Positions 43,711 to 53,618 of a stretch of DNA of 64,000 nt are shown here, one piece after another. The DNA is from Streptomyces narbonensis (lineage in GTDB: Bacteria; Actinomycetota; Actinomycetes; Streptomycetales; Streptomycetaceae). The notes beneath the pieces are model-generated. The model saw nothing but the letters and a program-made list of their open reading frames with translations. It had not been told where the DNA came from and did no database searches. The stretch covers positions 248,001 to 312,000 of the forward strand of contig NZ_BMSF01000005.1 in NCBI RefSeq assembly GCF_014649015.1. The letters run 5' to 3'. Both the position numbers and the translations under genes were made by a program. The first letter of the stretch is position 1; each line of letters starts with the position of its first letter.

Positions 43711-44088
43711 CACCCCCAGCGCGACCACCGACTCCGCATGGCCCCGCCGCCGCTCTCGCACTGACGCTTGCACGCAAAGAGGCCGATCGATCCGCAAGAG
43801 CGTGCCGGGATTCAGCCCGGTCGGGGCTCCACCGGATCACCCGCACATGAAGACGGACACATGGGCCCAGTGCACCCACCGCTCCACTCGGAACCGAGGA
43901 AGGGCCCGCCACCGTGAACCGGGGTGGCGGGCCTCTCCGCGTAGGTTCGCCGGCGGCCTTCCACAGCACGTCGAACCCGCTTCGAGAGCTGCCCGTCATG
44001 TACTGAGCGCGGCGCAGGTAGAGCCGGGCGAGGGCGGCCGCCCGGCGTTACAGGGCGGCGTCCGCTTGTGCCTCCTGTCCGCCCGGCG
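43711..44088. other. Intergenic region with a duplicated gene end
   Basis: No gene is supported. At its right end, 44048-44088 is a degenerate copy of the last codons of the MFS gene: the minus strand reads GQEAQADAAL and a stop, as does the true end 41 bp away (GQETRADAAL). This is a 41-bp tandem duplication spanning the stop codon. Confidence 0.6.
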
Positions 44089-45633
44089 CTACAAGGCGGC
44101 GTCCGCTCGTGTCTCCTGGCCGCCCGCGATCGCGCCCGCTTCCGGCCGCTGTCCGGTGTCGGCCTTGGGTACGCGTACCGTCGCGAAGGTGATCAGTGAG
44201 GCCGCCGCCCCCAGGGCCGCCGCCACGATCAGCACCGTGTTCAGGCCCGACGCGAACGCCTCGCGTACCAGGTGCGTCATATCGGCGCGTCCGTCATCCG
44301 GCCAGCCGGCGACGAAGGACCGGGCGTGTCCGCCGCTCAGAACGGCGGCCGCCTTGCTCGGGTCCGGGACGGCGCCGTCGGTCGTCAGTACACGCTCGAT
44401 CCGCGACTGGAAGATCACGCCGAACGCGGCGATCCCCAAGGCGAAGCCCAACTGGCGGAAGGTGTTGACCGCACCGCCCACCATGCCTCCGCGCTCCGGC
44501 GGCACCGTGGCCAGGGCAGCCGCCGGCAGACTGGGTGTCACGAGGCCGACACCCAGACCGGCGACGACGAGCCCCGCCACGAGGCTGCTGCCCGAGGATC
44601 CCGCGTCGAGGGTGGCCTGCATCGCGGAGCCCACGGCGATGAGCGCCAGCCCTCCTCCGATGGTCGTCCGTGGCGGCCAGGGGCCGAAGCGGCCTGCGAG
44701 TACGGAGGCGAGGAACGCGGCGGCGCACATGGGCAGGATGTAGAGACCTGCTTCGACGGGCTCGTACCCCAGGACGGACTGCATCCACAGCGACTCGTAC
44801 AACAGGTAGGCGAACGCGGCTCCTTGGAGGAACAGGGCGCTGACCATGAGGCCGGCGAACGACGGACTGCGGAACAGCGACAGGTCGAGCACGGGGTGCT
44901 CGTGCCTCGTCTCGGCCACCACGAACAGGGCGAGGGCGACGACCGCAGTGGTGAACATGCCGAGGGTGAGAGGTGTCGCCCAGCCGTCGGAATGGGCGCG
45001 GATCAGTCCGAACGTGAGGGTGCCGCTCGCCACCGTGAAGGCGACCGTGCCGAGGACGTCCGCACGCTGCCGGCCCTGGCCCCTGGCCTCCCGGACGGAA
45101 CGCAGGGTCATCACGACCGCGGCCAGACAGACCGGCAGGTTGACGAAGAAGATCCACCGCCAGTCCAGGTACTGGGTGAGGAGTCCGCCGACCACCGGGC
45201 CGGCCGCCGCGGCGACCGAGTTGGTGGCGCCCCACACGGCGAAGGCCACACCCCGGTCCCGGCCGCTGTAGTGCATGCCGAGCAGGGCGATCGTCGTGCC
45301 GAACATCCCGGCGGCGCCGATCCCCTGCACCGCGCGGGCGCCGATCAGCACACCCGCGTTCGGGGCGACCGCGCACGCCACCGACGCCGCGGTGAAGACG
45401 ATCAGCCCGACCAGGTAGACCTTCCTGCGGCCGATCCGGTCGGCGCGGGAACCGACACCGAGCAGCAGCGACGCCAGCGCCAGCGCGTACGTGTCGACCA
45501 CCCACTCCAGCTCGGAGAGCGTGGTGCCGAGGTCCGTCGCCATGGCGGGCAGCGCCACCGTCACGATGGTGACGTCCAGCAGGAGCATGAACGTGCCGAG
45601 ACAGATCGAGGCCAAGGGCCACCACTTGCGCAT
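44089..45633 (-). CDS. MFS drug exporter, DHA2 (EmrB/QacA) type
   Basis: The ATG at 45633 gives 514 residues with 14 predicted helices. Motif D1 appears as ICLGTFMLLLDVTIVTVALP, motif A as GSRADRIGRRKVYLVGLIVF, and motif C as ATNSVAAAAGPVVGGLLTQY. All are typical of proton-driven multidrug exporters. The last 35 residues are a cytosolic tail whose end is duplicated in the DNA downstream. It is divergent from a beta-helix protein and may export a product of the nearby pigment cluster, but nothing in the sequence shows this. Confidence 0.92.
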   Translation of the reverse strand: MRKWWPLASICLGTFMLLLDVTIVTVALPAMATDLGTTLSELEWVVDTYALALASLLLGVGSRADRIGRRKVYLVGLIVFTAASVACAVAPNAGVLIGARAVQGIGAAGMFGTTIALLGMHYSGRDRGVAFAVWGATNSVAAAAGPVVGGLLTQYLDWRWIFFVNLPVCLAAVVMTLRSVREARGQGRQRADVLGTVAFTVASGTLTFGLIRAHSDGWATPLTLGMFTTAVVALALFVVAETRHEHPVLDLSLFRSPSFAGLMVSALFLQGAAFAYLLYESLWMQSVLGYEPVEAGLYILPMCAAAFLASVLAGRFGPWPPRTTIGGGLALIAVGSAMQATLDAGSSGSSLVAGLVVAGLGVGLVTPSLPAAALATVPPERGGMVGGAVNTFRQLGFALGIAAFGVIFQSRIERVLTTDGAVPDPSKAAAVLSGGHARSFVAGWPDDGRADMTHLVREAFASGLNTVLIVAAALGAAASLITFATVRVPKADTGQRPEAGAIAGGQETRADAAL

Positions 45634-45819
45634 CCGAACCCCTTCGCTGCCCGCCGCACCGAAGACGTGCCCCCGGCGGCCCCCATGCTCCACGGAGGAG
45701 CGGCGGATCCCGTGAGGACCCGCCCGCCACGCCCGAGCGTGGACCCCAGGGAGGTATGCCTAGGTCCGCCTGGGGGATCACCGGTGGCAGGCCGGAATGC
45801 GCGCTCTTAGCTTCGGCAC

Positions 45820-46884
45820 ATGACCAAACGACAGATCGCCCTGCTGGCCTGCACCGTGGCCCTCACGGCCTCGGGGCTGGGTGCGGCCGCACCCAGCGCC
45901 GTGAGCCGGATGGTGCACCTGGTGAAGCCCGGCGAATCGATCCAGAAGGCCGTGGACGCCGCGAAGCCGGGGGACACCATCGTCCTGACACCCGGCACCT
46001 ACCGCGAGAGCGTCCGCATCACCACCTCGGGCCTGACCCTGCTCGGCTCGGGCTCGGCTTCCACCGTCCTCGTGCCCGGTGACGCCACCGCCACCGACGC
46101 GTGCGCCAAGAACGGTCACGGCATCTGCGTGACCGGGACGGACAGCGACCCCGTCGAGGGCGTCACCGTGCGCTCGCTCGCGCTGAGGGGCTTCACCGCC
46201 AACGGCCTGTGGGCCACCCGCACCGACCGGCTGACGGTCCGCAAGGTGCTCGCGGAGAAGAACGGGAAGTGGGGCATCGCCCAGGAGAGATCCACGCGTG
46301 GTGTCCTCAGCGACAACACAGCCCGGAACAACGCCGACGCCGGACTGTTCCTGGCCAACACCACCGACACGGAGGCAGGCGCCACGGACGCCGAGGGGAC
46401 GCGGGTCACCCGCAACACCCTGACCGGCAACCGGATCGGCCTCACCGTACGGCGCCTGCGCAACGTGACCGTCGACCACAACGAGGCGACCGGGAACTGC
46501 GCCGCGGTGTTCGTGGTGGGCGACGAGTCCAAGCCGCGTGCCGGAGCCATGACCCTGCGTCGGAACGACATCCACGCCAACAACAGGTACTGCCCGAAGA
46601 CCCCCCGTCTGCCCTTCCTGCAAGGCTCCGGCATCGTCCTCACCGGCGCCGAGGAGACGGTGGTGGAGAAGAACAGGGTCGTCGGCAACGTGGGAGCCTC
46701 GCCGCTCTCGGGCGGCATCGTGCTGTTCAAGAGCTTCGTGGGCGTTCCGAACGCTCAGAACGCGATCCGCGACAACGTGGTGATGCGCAACAGCCCCGCC
46801 GATCTGGCCGACCGGGACACCGGTCAGGGAAACACCTTCACCCGCAACACCTGCACCCTCTCGGAACCCGCCGGAATGTGCTGA
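45820..46884 (+). CDS. Secreted right-handed beta-helix protein (NosD-like)
   Basis: The 354-residue protein has a signal peptide (RQIALLACTVALTASGLGAA) and then the start of a pectate-lyase-like helix: PGESIQKAVDAAKPGDTIVL, PGTYRESVRITTSGLTLLGS. The rest is a series of short beta-helix rungs with N-x-x-x-G spacing (NTARNNADAGLFLAN, NTLTGNRIGLTVRRL). Such proteins bind or cleave polysaccharides outside the cell; catalytic residues cannot be assigned. No ribosome site is evident before 45820, which suggests leaderless translation. Confidence 0.83.
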   Translation: MTKRQIALLACTVALTASGLGAAAPSAVSRMVHLVKPGESIQKAVDAAKPGDTIVLTPGTYRESVRITTSGLTLLGSGSASTVLVPGDATATDACAKNGHGICVTGTDSDPVEGVTVRSLALRGFTANGLWATRTDRLTVRKVLAEKNGKWGIAQERSTRGVLSDNTARNNADAGLFLANTTDTEAGATDAEGTRVTRNTLTGNRIGLTVRRLRNVTVDHNEATGNCAAVFVVGDESKPRAGAMTLRRNDIHANNRYCPKTPRLPFLQGSGIVLTGAEETVVEKNRVVGNVGASPLSGGIVLFKSFVGVPNAQNAIRDNVVMRNSPADLADRDTGQGNTFTRNTCTLSEPAGMC

Positions 46885-46938
46885 CCCACCGGGTCCCCCA
46901 CATCTCCCACGGTACGCACCAAGGACAAGGCGAAACAC

Positions 46939-47967
46939 ATGACAACGGTTGATCCGGCTCCCGCCCCGCCGATGCGGTTGAGGGAACTCGTCTTCGGGGC
47001 GGCATGCGCCGCCGCCGTACGCGCGGCCGCCCGCCTGGGCGTGGCCGACGCCATGGGCGACACGCCCATGACCGTGGAAGACCTCGCGGCAGCGGTGAAG
47101 ACCCAGCCGCGGACACTGCGCAGGCTGCTGCGCGCGCTGTCCTGCCAAGGGGTCTTCACCGAGCAGCCCGACGGCACCTTCGCCCACACGGAGATGTCCC
47201 GGCTCCTGCGCGAGGACGATCCGCACAGCCTGCGGTACATCGCACTGTGGTGCACCGAACCGTGGACGTGGGACGTCTGGCCGAAGCTCGACGAGGCGGT
47301 GCGCTCCGGACGGAACGTCTTCGAGGACGTGTACGAGCGGGAGTTCTTCACCTACCTCAACGAAGACGCGCCCGAGTCCGCCCACGTCTTCAACCGGGCC
47401 ATGACCACGTCGAGCAAGCAGTCGGCCCAGGACGTCGCGGACCTCCTCGACCTCGGGGACGTGTCCTGCGTCGCGGACATCGGTGGCGGACAGGGACACG
47501 TCCTGGCGAGTCTCCTGGAGAAGCACCCCACCCTGAACGGCGCGCTGCTCGACCTGCCGGGAGTGGTGGAGAACGCCGACCCGCGCCTGCGGGACGGCGG
47601 CGCACTCGGTCCCCGCGTCCGTGTGGTGGCCGGCGACTGCCGCGAGGACATCCCGATCCGCGCGGATGTGTACATCATCAAGAACATCCTGGAGTGGGAC
47701 GACGACAGCACCCGTAGGGCGCTCGCCAACGTGCGCAAGGCGGCGCCCCCCGGCGCCCGGGTCGTCGTGATCGAGAACCTCGTCGACGACACGCCCTCGA
47801 TGAGGTTCACGACGGCCATGGACCTGCTGCTGCTCCTCAACGTCGGTGGTGCGAAGCACACGCGGCAGAGCATGGTCGACCGACTGACGGACGCGGGGCT
47901 CGTCATCGGCGAGATCCGCCCGGTCAACGCGTACCTCCATGCGTTCGAGTGCACCGTGCCCGCCTGA
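46939..47967 (+). CDS. SAM-dependent O-methyltransferase, natural-product type
   Basis: The 342-residue protein has the two-part layout of COMT-like enzymes. An N-terminal winged-helix dimerisation domain (ELVFGAACAAAVRAAARLGV, QPRTLRRLLRALSCQGVF) precedes the Rossmann domain with CVADIGGGQGHVLASLLEKH (SAM loop D-x-G-G-G-x-G), DLPGVVENAD and YIIKNILEWDDD, where a basic residue/His catalytic position is not clear. It lies tail to tail with the pigment operon, separated by a strong terminator, and could methylate the pigment. The beta-helix gene is 54 bp upstream on the same strand, so it might instead belong with that. Confidence 0.88.
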   Translation: MTTVDPAPAPPMRLRELVFGAACAAAVRAAARLGVADAMGDTPMTVEDLAAAVKTQPRTLRRLLRALSCQGVFTEQPDGTFAHTEMSRLLREDDPHSLRYIALWCTEPWTWDVWPKLDEAVRSGRNVFEDVYEREFFTYLNEDAPESAHVFNRAMTTSSKQSAQDVADLLDLGDVSCVADIGGGQGHVLASLLEKHPTLNGALLDLPGVVENADPRLRDGGALGPRVRVVAGDCREDIPIRADVYIIKNILEWDDDSTRRALANVRKAAPPGARVVVIENLVDDTPSMRFTTAMDLLLLLNVGGAKHTRQSMVDRLTDAGLVIGEIRPVNAYLHAFECTVPA

Positions 47968-47984
47968 CGGGGCAGGAAGGAGGA

Positions 47985-48037
47985 AAACCCGAGGCCGCCC
48001 GCTCCGCGTCGTTCGCGGGGCGGGCGGCCTCGGGTTT
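47985..48037. terminator. Bidirectional terminator between methyltransferase and pigment operon
   Basis: Perfect 18-bp arms (47985-48002 and 48020-48037, AAACCCGAGGCCGCCCGC on the left) surround a 17-nt loop. The A-run and T-run at the outer ends let the hairpin work in both directions, which fits its place between convergent genes. Confidence 0.9.
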
Positions 48038-48061
48038 CCCTGCCGTACCGACCTCGGGGGA

Positions 48062-48394
48062 TCAGGAGCCGGCGTCGCGCTCCCAGCTGTAGAAGCACTG
48101 CGCCATGGCGTCCTTGGGGCTCCGCCACGTCTGTGGGTCGTACGCGCTGACGTACGCCGACAGCTTCTCGCTGGCGTCGCGGAACTCGGGGTGTCCGGTC
48201 AGCTTCGCGATGGCCGGCCCCGGGTCCTGGTCCGACTCGATGAGGTGCAGGTACACGTCGCCGAACTGGAACAGGCGGCGCCGCGTGACGCCGACCAGGT
48301 GGGGGAGTTCCCCACGGTCGGAGGCGGCGAACACGTCGGCGATGGCCGGGGCCGAGCCGGGCGCCATGCGGGCGACGATCAGGGCGTGGTGCAT
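48062..48394 (-). CDS. whiE-ORFVII: Polyketide cyclase, TcmI type (whiE ORFVII equivalent)
   Basis: The 110-residue protein starts MHHALIVARMAPGSAPAIAD and has TRRRLFQFGDVYLHLIESDQ, the ferredoxin-like fold of the TcmI/SnoaL-like monomeric cyclases found as the last gene of spore-pigment operons. It should catalyse a late ring closure of the polyketide chain. It is 58 bp downstream of the aromatase gene, with a small 8-bp tandem repeat in the gap, and is the last gene before the terminator. Confidence 0.88.
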   Translation of the reverse strand: MHHALIVARMAPGSAPAIADVFAASDRGELPHLVGVTRRRLFQFGDVYLHLIESDQDPGPAIAKLTGHPEFRDASEKLSAYVSAYDPQTWRSPKDAMAQCFYSWERDAGS

Positions 48395-48408
48395 CGAGCG
48401 TCCTTCCA

Positions 48409-48436
48409 GGGTGCGGGTGTGCGGGTGTGCGGGTGT
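48409..48436. repeat. 8-bp tandem repeat in the pigment operon
   Basis: GTGTGCGG occurs three times in a row in the 58-bp gap between the aromatase and cyclase genes, just upstream of the cyclase ribosome site. Confidence 0.8.
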
Positions 48437-48452
48437 CCGCGGCAGGGTTCGG

Positions 48453-49194
<742 letters not shown>

Positions 49195-49218
49195 GCGTGC
49201 TCTCCTTCCCGCCCGGTC

Positions 49219-50466
49219 CTACCGGGCGGACTCGTCGCCGCGGCGCACGACAAGCGCCGCGTTGGATCCCATGAGTCCCCGGCTGAGGACGAGGGCCGTG
49301 CGCAGCTCGGCGGGCCGAGCGCGGGACATCACCAGGTCGAGGTCGTGGCAGATGTCGAACACGTTGGGAGTGGGCGGCACCACGCCGTGCTCCAGCGCGA
49401 ACACCGCGGCGGCGGTGTCCAGGACGGGAGCTCCGCAGTAGGCGCGGCCGATTCCCGTCTTCGGCGCCGTGACGGGGACGCGGGTGGCGTGCGCTCCGAG
49501 GGCGTCGGCGATCGCCAGCGCCTCGGCACGGTCCGCCTCCGGTACGCCCAGGGCGTCGGCGAAGACGACGTCGACCTCCTCGGGGGCACACCCGGCCTCG
49601 TCGAGGGCGACACGGATGGCGCGGGCGAGTCCCTCCCGGGACTTCTCCCATCGGGAGGCGCCGGTGAACGTGGCGCCGTGGCCGGCCACCACGGCCCGGA
49701 CGGCCGCTCCCCGGTCGCGGGCACGGGACTCGTCCTCCACGACGAGCACCGCGCCGCCCTCCGCCGGGACGAAGCCGCAGGCTCCGGCGGTGAAGGGCCG
49801 GTAGGCGCGGTCCGGGTCCTCGACGGTGCTGAGCTCCGGGTAGCCGAGCTGGCACACCATCGAGTACGGGGCGAGGGGCGCCTCCGCGGCGCCGACGAGC
49901 ACCGCCCCCGTGCCGCGTCGTACGCCCCGAGCGGCGAGGGCGATGGCGTCCAGGCCGCCCGCCTCGTCGCTCGCGACGACGCCGCACGGCCCCTTGAGGC
50001 CGCTGCGGATGGAGATCTGGCCGGTGCTCGCGGCGTAGAACCAGGCGATCGACTGGTACGGGCCGACGAACTTGGATCCCTGGCTCCAGAGCTTCTGGAG
50101 CTCTCGCTGGCCGAACTCGCCGCCTCCGGACCCGGCCGCGGTGACCACGCCGATCTCGAACGGCTCCTCGGGGTTCTCCCGGGGGAGGCCGGCGTCGTCG
50201 AGGGCGAGCTGGGCCGCGGCCATCGTGTAGTGGCTGAAGCGGTCGGTCTGGACGAGGAAGCGGTCCTCGATCAGGGTGGAGGCGTCGAAGCCGCGGACCT
50301 CGCCCGCGACCTTGAGAGGCAGATCCTCGCACCCCTCACGGGTGATCCGGTCCAGTACGCCCAGCCCTTCTCGGACGGACTTCCAGTACGCGTCGGCGCG
50401 CTGTCCGTTGGGGGCGATCACGCCGATCCCGGTGACGACCGCGCGCCGTGGACGCTCAGTACTCAT
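49219..50466 (-). CDS. whiE-ORFIV: Chain-length factor, KS-beta (whiE ORFIV equivalent)
   Basis: The 415-residue protein is a ketosynthase homologue that lacks the active-site Cys. The stretch [20 protein letters not shown] aligns with the KS-alpha active site, with E168 at the Cys position. Antibiotic-type CLFs usually have Gln there. With KS-alpha it forms the heterodimer that decarboxylates malonyl-ACP for priming and sets chain length. Its ATG overlaps the KS-alpha stop (ATGA), which gives equal production of the two subunits. Confidence 0.93.
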   Translation of the reverse strand: MSTERPRRAVVTGIGVIAPNGQRADAYWKSVREGLGVLDRITREGCEDLPLKVAGEVRGFDASTLIEDRFLVQTDRFSHYTMAAAQLALDDAGLPRENPEEPFEIGVVTAAGSGGGEFGQRELQKLWSQGSKFVGPYQSIAWFYAASTGQISIRSGLKGPCGVVASDEAGGLDAIALAARGVRRGTGAVLVGAAEAPLAPYSMVCQLGYPELSTVEDPDRAYRPFTAGACGFVPAEGGAVLVVEDESRARDRGAAVRAVVAGHGATFTGASRWEKSREGLARAIRVALDEAGCAPEEVDVVFADALGVPEADRAEALAIADALGAHATRVPVTAPKTGIGRAYCGAPVLDTAAAVFALEHGVVPPTPNVFDICHDLDLVMSRARPAELRTALVLSRGLMGSNAALVVRRGDESAR

Positions 50467-51731
50467 CGTGTCCTCCCACCCGATCGCGTCAGGAGTACCG
50501 CGGACTGGAAACCGCCGAATCCGCTGCCCACGGAAAGCACGTTCCTGAGCTTCCGGGGGCGGGCGGTGCGCGGCACGTAGTCCAGGTCGCACTCGGGGTC
50601 GGGGGTCTCGTAGTTCGCCGTCGGGGGTACCACCTGGTGCTTCAGTGCGAGTACGCAGGCAGCCACCTCGATCGCACCGATCGCGCCCAGCGAGTGCCCC
50701 ACCATCGATTTGATGGAGCTCATGGGTGTGTCGTACGCGTGCGAGCCCAGGGACCGCTTCACGGCGGCGGTCTCGTGCCGGTCGTTCTGCCGGGTGCCGG
50801 ACCCGTGCGCGTTGACGTAGTCGATCAGCGTGGGATCGAGCCGGGCCTGGTCGAGCGTGGAGTCGATCGCCCGGGACATCTCCAGCCCCTCGCCGGTCAG
50901 ACCGGTCATGTGGTACGCGTTGCCGAAGGTGGCGTAGCCGCCGATCTCGCAGTAGATGTGCGCACCGCGTGCCCTGGCGTGCTCGTACTCCTCCAGGACG
51001 AGGACGGCCGCGCCTTCGCCCATGACGAAACCGTTGCGGTTGTTGTCGAAGGGCCGGGAGGCGTGCTCCGGGTCGTCGTTGTCGGGCGACGTGGCCTTGA
51101 TGGCGTCGAAGCAGGCCATGGTGATGGGGGAGATGGGGGAGTCCGACGCACCGGAGATGCAGACGTCCGCCCGGCCTTCCGCGATGGTGTGGAAGGCATA
51201 GCCCACGGCGTCGAGGCCGGAGGTGCAGCCGGTGGAGACCGTCTGCACCGGCCCGCGGGCGCCGAACTGCTCGGCCACGACCGAGGAGAGTGTGCTCGGC
51301 GAGAACGCCATGTGCAGCTTGGGGTCGGCCGCGCGGTGGTCCACGTCCCACCGCCGCCCGCCCTCGCTGACCAGGACGTAGTCGTGTTCGAGCCGGGTGG
51401 TGCCGCCGACGGCGCTGCCCAGGGAGACGGCGACGCGCCAGGGGTCCTCGGCGTCGGTGTCGAGTCCGGCGTCGCGGACGGCTTCTCCGGCGGCGACGAC
51501 GGCGAACTGGATGTACCGGTCGGCGTGGCGGCTCAGATCCGGATCCAGTCCGTGGTCCGCCGGGTCGAAGTCGCACTCGGCGGCTATGCGGGAGCGCAGC
51601 CCGACCGGGTCGAACAGGGTGATACCGCGGGTCGCGGTACGGCCGGCGGAAAGCAGGTCCCAGAACGCCTTCGCCCCGATGCCGCCTGGAGCGACCACAC
51701 CGATGCCGGTGACGGCCACTCGCCGGTTCAC
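50463..51731 (-). CDS. whiE-ORFIII: Ketosynthase, KS-alpha (whiE ORFIII equivalent)
   Basis: The 422-residue protein has the full catalytic set: C169 in [21 protein letters not shown]309 in [20 protein letters not shown], and H346 in [16 protein letters not shown]. It catalyses the decarboxylative Claisen condensations that build the pigment's poly-beta-ketone in partnership with the chain-length factor. Translation starts with a GTG at 51731 that overlaps the cupin gene's stop (GTGA). This gene is the core of the cluster. Confidence 0.95.
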   Translation of the reverse strand: MNRRVAVTGIGVVAPGGIGAKAFWDLLSAGRTATRGITLFDPVGLRSRIAAECDFDPADHGLDPDLSRHADRYIQFAVVAAGEAVRDAGLDTDAEDPWRVAVSLGSAVGGTTRLEHDYVLVSEGGRRWDVDHRAADPKLHMAFSPSTLSSVVAEQFGARGPVQTVSTGCTSGLDAVGYAFHTIAEGRADVCISGASDSPISPITMACFDAIKATSPDNDDPEHASRPFDNNRNGFVMGEGAAVLVLEEYEHARARGAHIYCEIGGYATFGNAYHMTGLTGEGLEMSRAIDSTLDQARLDPTLIDYVNAHGSGTRQNDRHETAAVKRSLGSHAYDTPMSSIKSMVGHSLGAIGAIEVAACVLALKHQVVPPTANYETPDPECDLDYVPRTARPRKLRNVLSVGSGFGGFQSAVLLTRSGGRTR

Positions 51732-52198
51732 TCGATGGCCCCGCTTCGCTCGGACACCCGTCCCGGGTCGTGCACGGTCAGGTGCGGGCCCGCGGCGGCG
51801 AGCTCGGCCTCGTCGGTGATCTCGGTGTCGACGTGACCGAGGCTCGGCCGGGGGGCGAGCGGGCCCAGGTGGAAGACCATGCGGGCCTCCACATCGCCCA
51901 CGTTGCGGAAGCGGTGCCGTACGTCGATCGGGATCAGGAGGCCCTGATCGGGCTGGAGCGCGTACGTGTCGCCATCCAGATCCACCTCCAGCGCGCCCGA
52001 GACCACGTACACGAACTCCTCGGAGTACGGGTGGTAGTGCTCGCCGATGCGCTCGCCGGGCTGGACGATGGCCAGGCCCATGAAGCCGCTGGTGGAACCC
52101 ACGGTGGCCGGCGTGAGCATGGCCCGCAGGTCACCTCCCCGCCTGCGGTTGGGTTCCGTCTCGCTCAGGTTCACGATGCGTGGACGCTGCTTGAGCAT
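51728..52198 (-). CDS. whiE-ORFII: Cupin polyketide cyclase-like protein (whiE ORFII equivalent)
   Basis: The ATG at 52198 follows GGAGG and gives 156 residues. The cupin core shows [20 protein letters not shown] (G-x-H-x-H and E of cupin motif 1) and [20 protein letters not shown] (motif 2, with the last His), so a metal can be held. Equivalent proteins occur in all spore-pigment operons and are thought to act in cyclisation or oxidation. It overlaps the KS-alpha start. Confidence 0.9.
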   Translation of the reverse strand: MLKQRPRIVNLSETEPNRRRGGDLRAMLTPATVGSTSGFMGLAIVQPGERIGEHYHPYSEEFVYVVSGALEVDLDGDTYALQPDQGLLIPIDVRHRFRNVGDVEARMVFHLGPLAPRPSLGHVDTEITDEAELAAAGPHLTVHDPGRVSERSGAIE

Positions 52199-52265
52199 GG
52201 TTGCTACCTCCAGATGTGACAGTGACGTGCTGGGGAGCGACCGCGGTGCGAGCCGCGGTCGTCCG

Positions 52266-53387
52266 TCAGGAGTGCGCCGAACGGTCCGTGACGGGCAGCA
52301 TGTCCGCGTGCGACAGAAGCCGGTTGATGTTGCGGTCCGTCTCCAGGGAGCCCTCGACGCCGACCGCGGCGCCGTCGAGGAGTCGTTCCAACTCCGCGGC
52401 CTTCCCGGGGCCCTTGAGCCCGAGGGAGGCGACGGGGTCGAGGTCGAGGTCGCCCGTGACGTCGACGAGGCGCACCACGATGTCGTCGCGCTGGAACACG
52501 GTGCTGCTGTGCACCGGGTTGTCCGGATCGTCCGCGGCGGCCCGGTCCTGATGGGAGAGCAGCCGGGCGAGCGCCATCCCCTGGCCTTCCTTGGCCGGGT
52601 AGTACAGCGCGTGCCGTCGCAGGCCGGCCGGAGCAGGCCGGTCGGACACCACATGATGGACGGCGGGCAGCGCCGCCCGGGTGAAGAACACCCTGGCCGA
52701 CTCGGGGTCGGTCAGGTCCCGGTCCTGCTCGAGGTACGGGTTGATGGCCTCCTCGACCGCTCGCACCTGGGGCTGCCGGGCGACGTGCCGCAGCGCCACG
52801 AGTAGGTCGCCCTCCACCTCCACGGCACGCACGACGCGGTTGCCGTGCATGAAGAGGGAGGTGCGACGCAGCCGGGTGTTCTCGTCGACCTGGGCCTGGG
52901 GTGACTCGTACCCGGCCAGGATCTCCGCCACCTTCGACTCGGAACCCGGCTTGACGGTGAAGGTGAGGGCATGGCGTGCCACACCGTCGCCCACACGGGG
53001 CTCCACCTGCACGTCGGCCGATGCCGCGGTCCGCGAGGCCGGCTGACCGGGGCTCGTCTCCCGGAGGATGCTGTAGCGCATCGACCGGGTGTCCCGGACG
53101 CAGCTGTGCATCGGCTTGACGGTTTCGACGTGCTCCTCGCTGTTCACCCATGCGAGGAACGGCGGCGCGCTCTCCCACTCGCTGGTGATGAGCCACTGCG
53201 AGGGGTTCTCGATGGACTGGCACAGCTGGTCACTGATGTGGCCGGGCACGGAGGCGACCTGCTTGCGCATGAGCTCGTACGCGTCCAGGAACTGCTGCTG
53301 CGCTCCTTCGTACAGGTCGAGCAGGAGGATCACCCGCAGCCTGGAGCCGTCGAACACAGACTGCGAGATGCGTCCCGAGGGGGCCAT
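52266..53387 (-). CDS. whiE-ORFI: SchA/CurD-like protein with antibiotic-monooxygenase fold (whiE ORFI equivalent)
   Basis: With the start at 53387 ([14 protein letters not shown], after an AGAGG site) the product has 373 residues. The N-terminal 95 residues are an ABM-like domain ([40 protein letters not shown]). The C-terminal part repeats similar ferredoxin-like units typical of SchA/CurD proteins ([40 protein letters not shown]). Its exact role in spore-pigment formation is unknown. It is the first gene of the operon; the frame is open about 70 bp further upstream. Confidence 0.88.
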   Translation of the reverse strand: MAPSGRISQSVFDGSRLRVILLLDLYEGAQQQFLDAYELMRKQVASVPGHISDQLCQSIENPSQWLITSEWESAPPFLAWVNSEEHVETVKPMHSCVRDTRSMRYSILRETSPGQPASRTAASADVQVEPRVGDGVARHALTFTVKPGSESKVAEILAGYESPQAQVDENTRLRRTSLFMHGNRVVRAVEVEGDLLVALRHVARQPQVRAVEEAINPYLEQDRDLTDPESARVFFTRAALPAVHHVVSDRPAPAGLRRHALYYPAKEGQGMALARLLSHQDRAAADDPDNPVHSSTVFQRDDIVVRLVDVTGDLDLDPVASLGLKGPGKAAELERLLDGAAVGVEGSLETDRNINRLLSHADMLPVTDRSAHS

Positions 53388-53618
53388 CCGGCACACCTCT
53401 CTCTTCTCGGTGGGGGTGGGAGACGACCTACCTGGCCGAAACGCCGAGGCCGACATGTGTCGATCCTTGACAGGAGCGCCGACAGCGCGCGAGCCGCATG
53501 AAGCGGACGAGTGAACCGCGTGTCATCCGGGTGCCCAGGGCACGCGAACCCGTCCCCGAAGGGCATGAATCTGCATCCCATCCCCAACTCGCGTCGCAGG
53601 CGACGCCGGAGACGAGCA
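53388..53618. promoter_or_regulatory. Divergent promoter region of the pigment cluster
   Basis: The 231 bp between the ORFI-type gene and the hydroxylase gene should contain the two sporulation promoters. In S. coelicolor the hydroxylase promoter depends on the sporulation sigma factor SigF. I could not assign a clear -35/-10 pair by eye. Confidence 0.5.

Noticed and set aside
45778..47940. A 720-codon minus-strand open frame
   Set aside because: It runs antisense through the beta-helix and methyltransferase genes, both clearly real.
49219..51576. One 785-codon fused KS protein
   Set aside because: The upstream half is an alternative frame of KS-alpha; the chain-length factor has its own ATG overlapping the KS-alpha stop.
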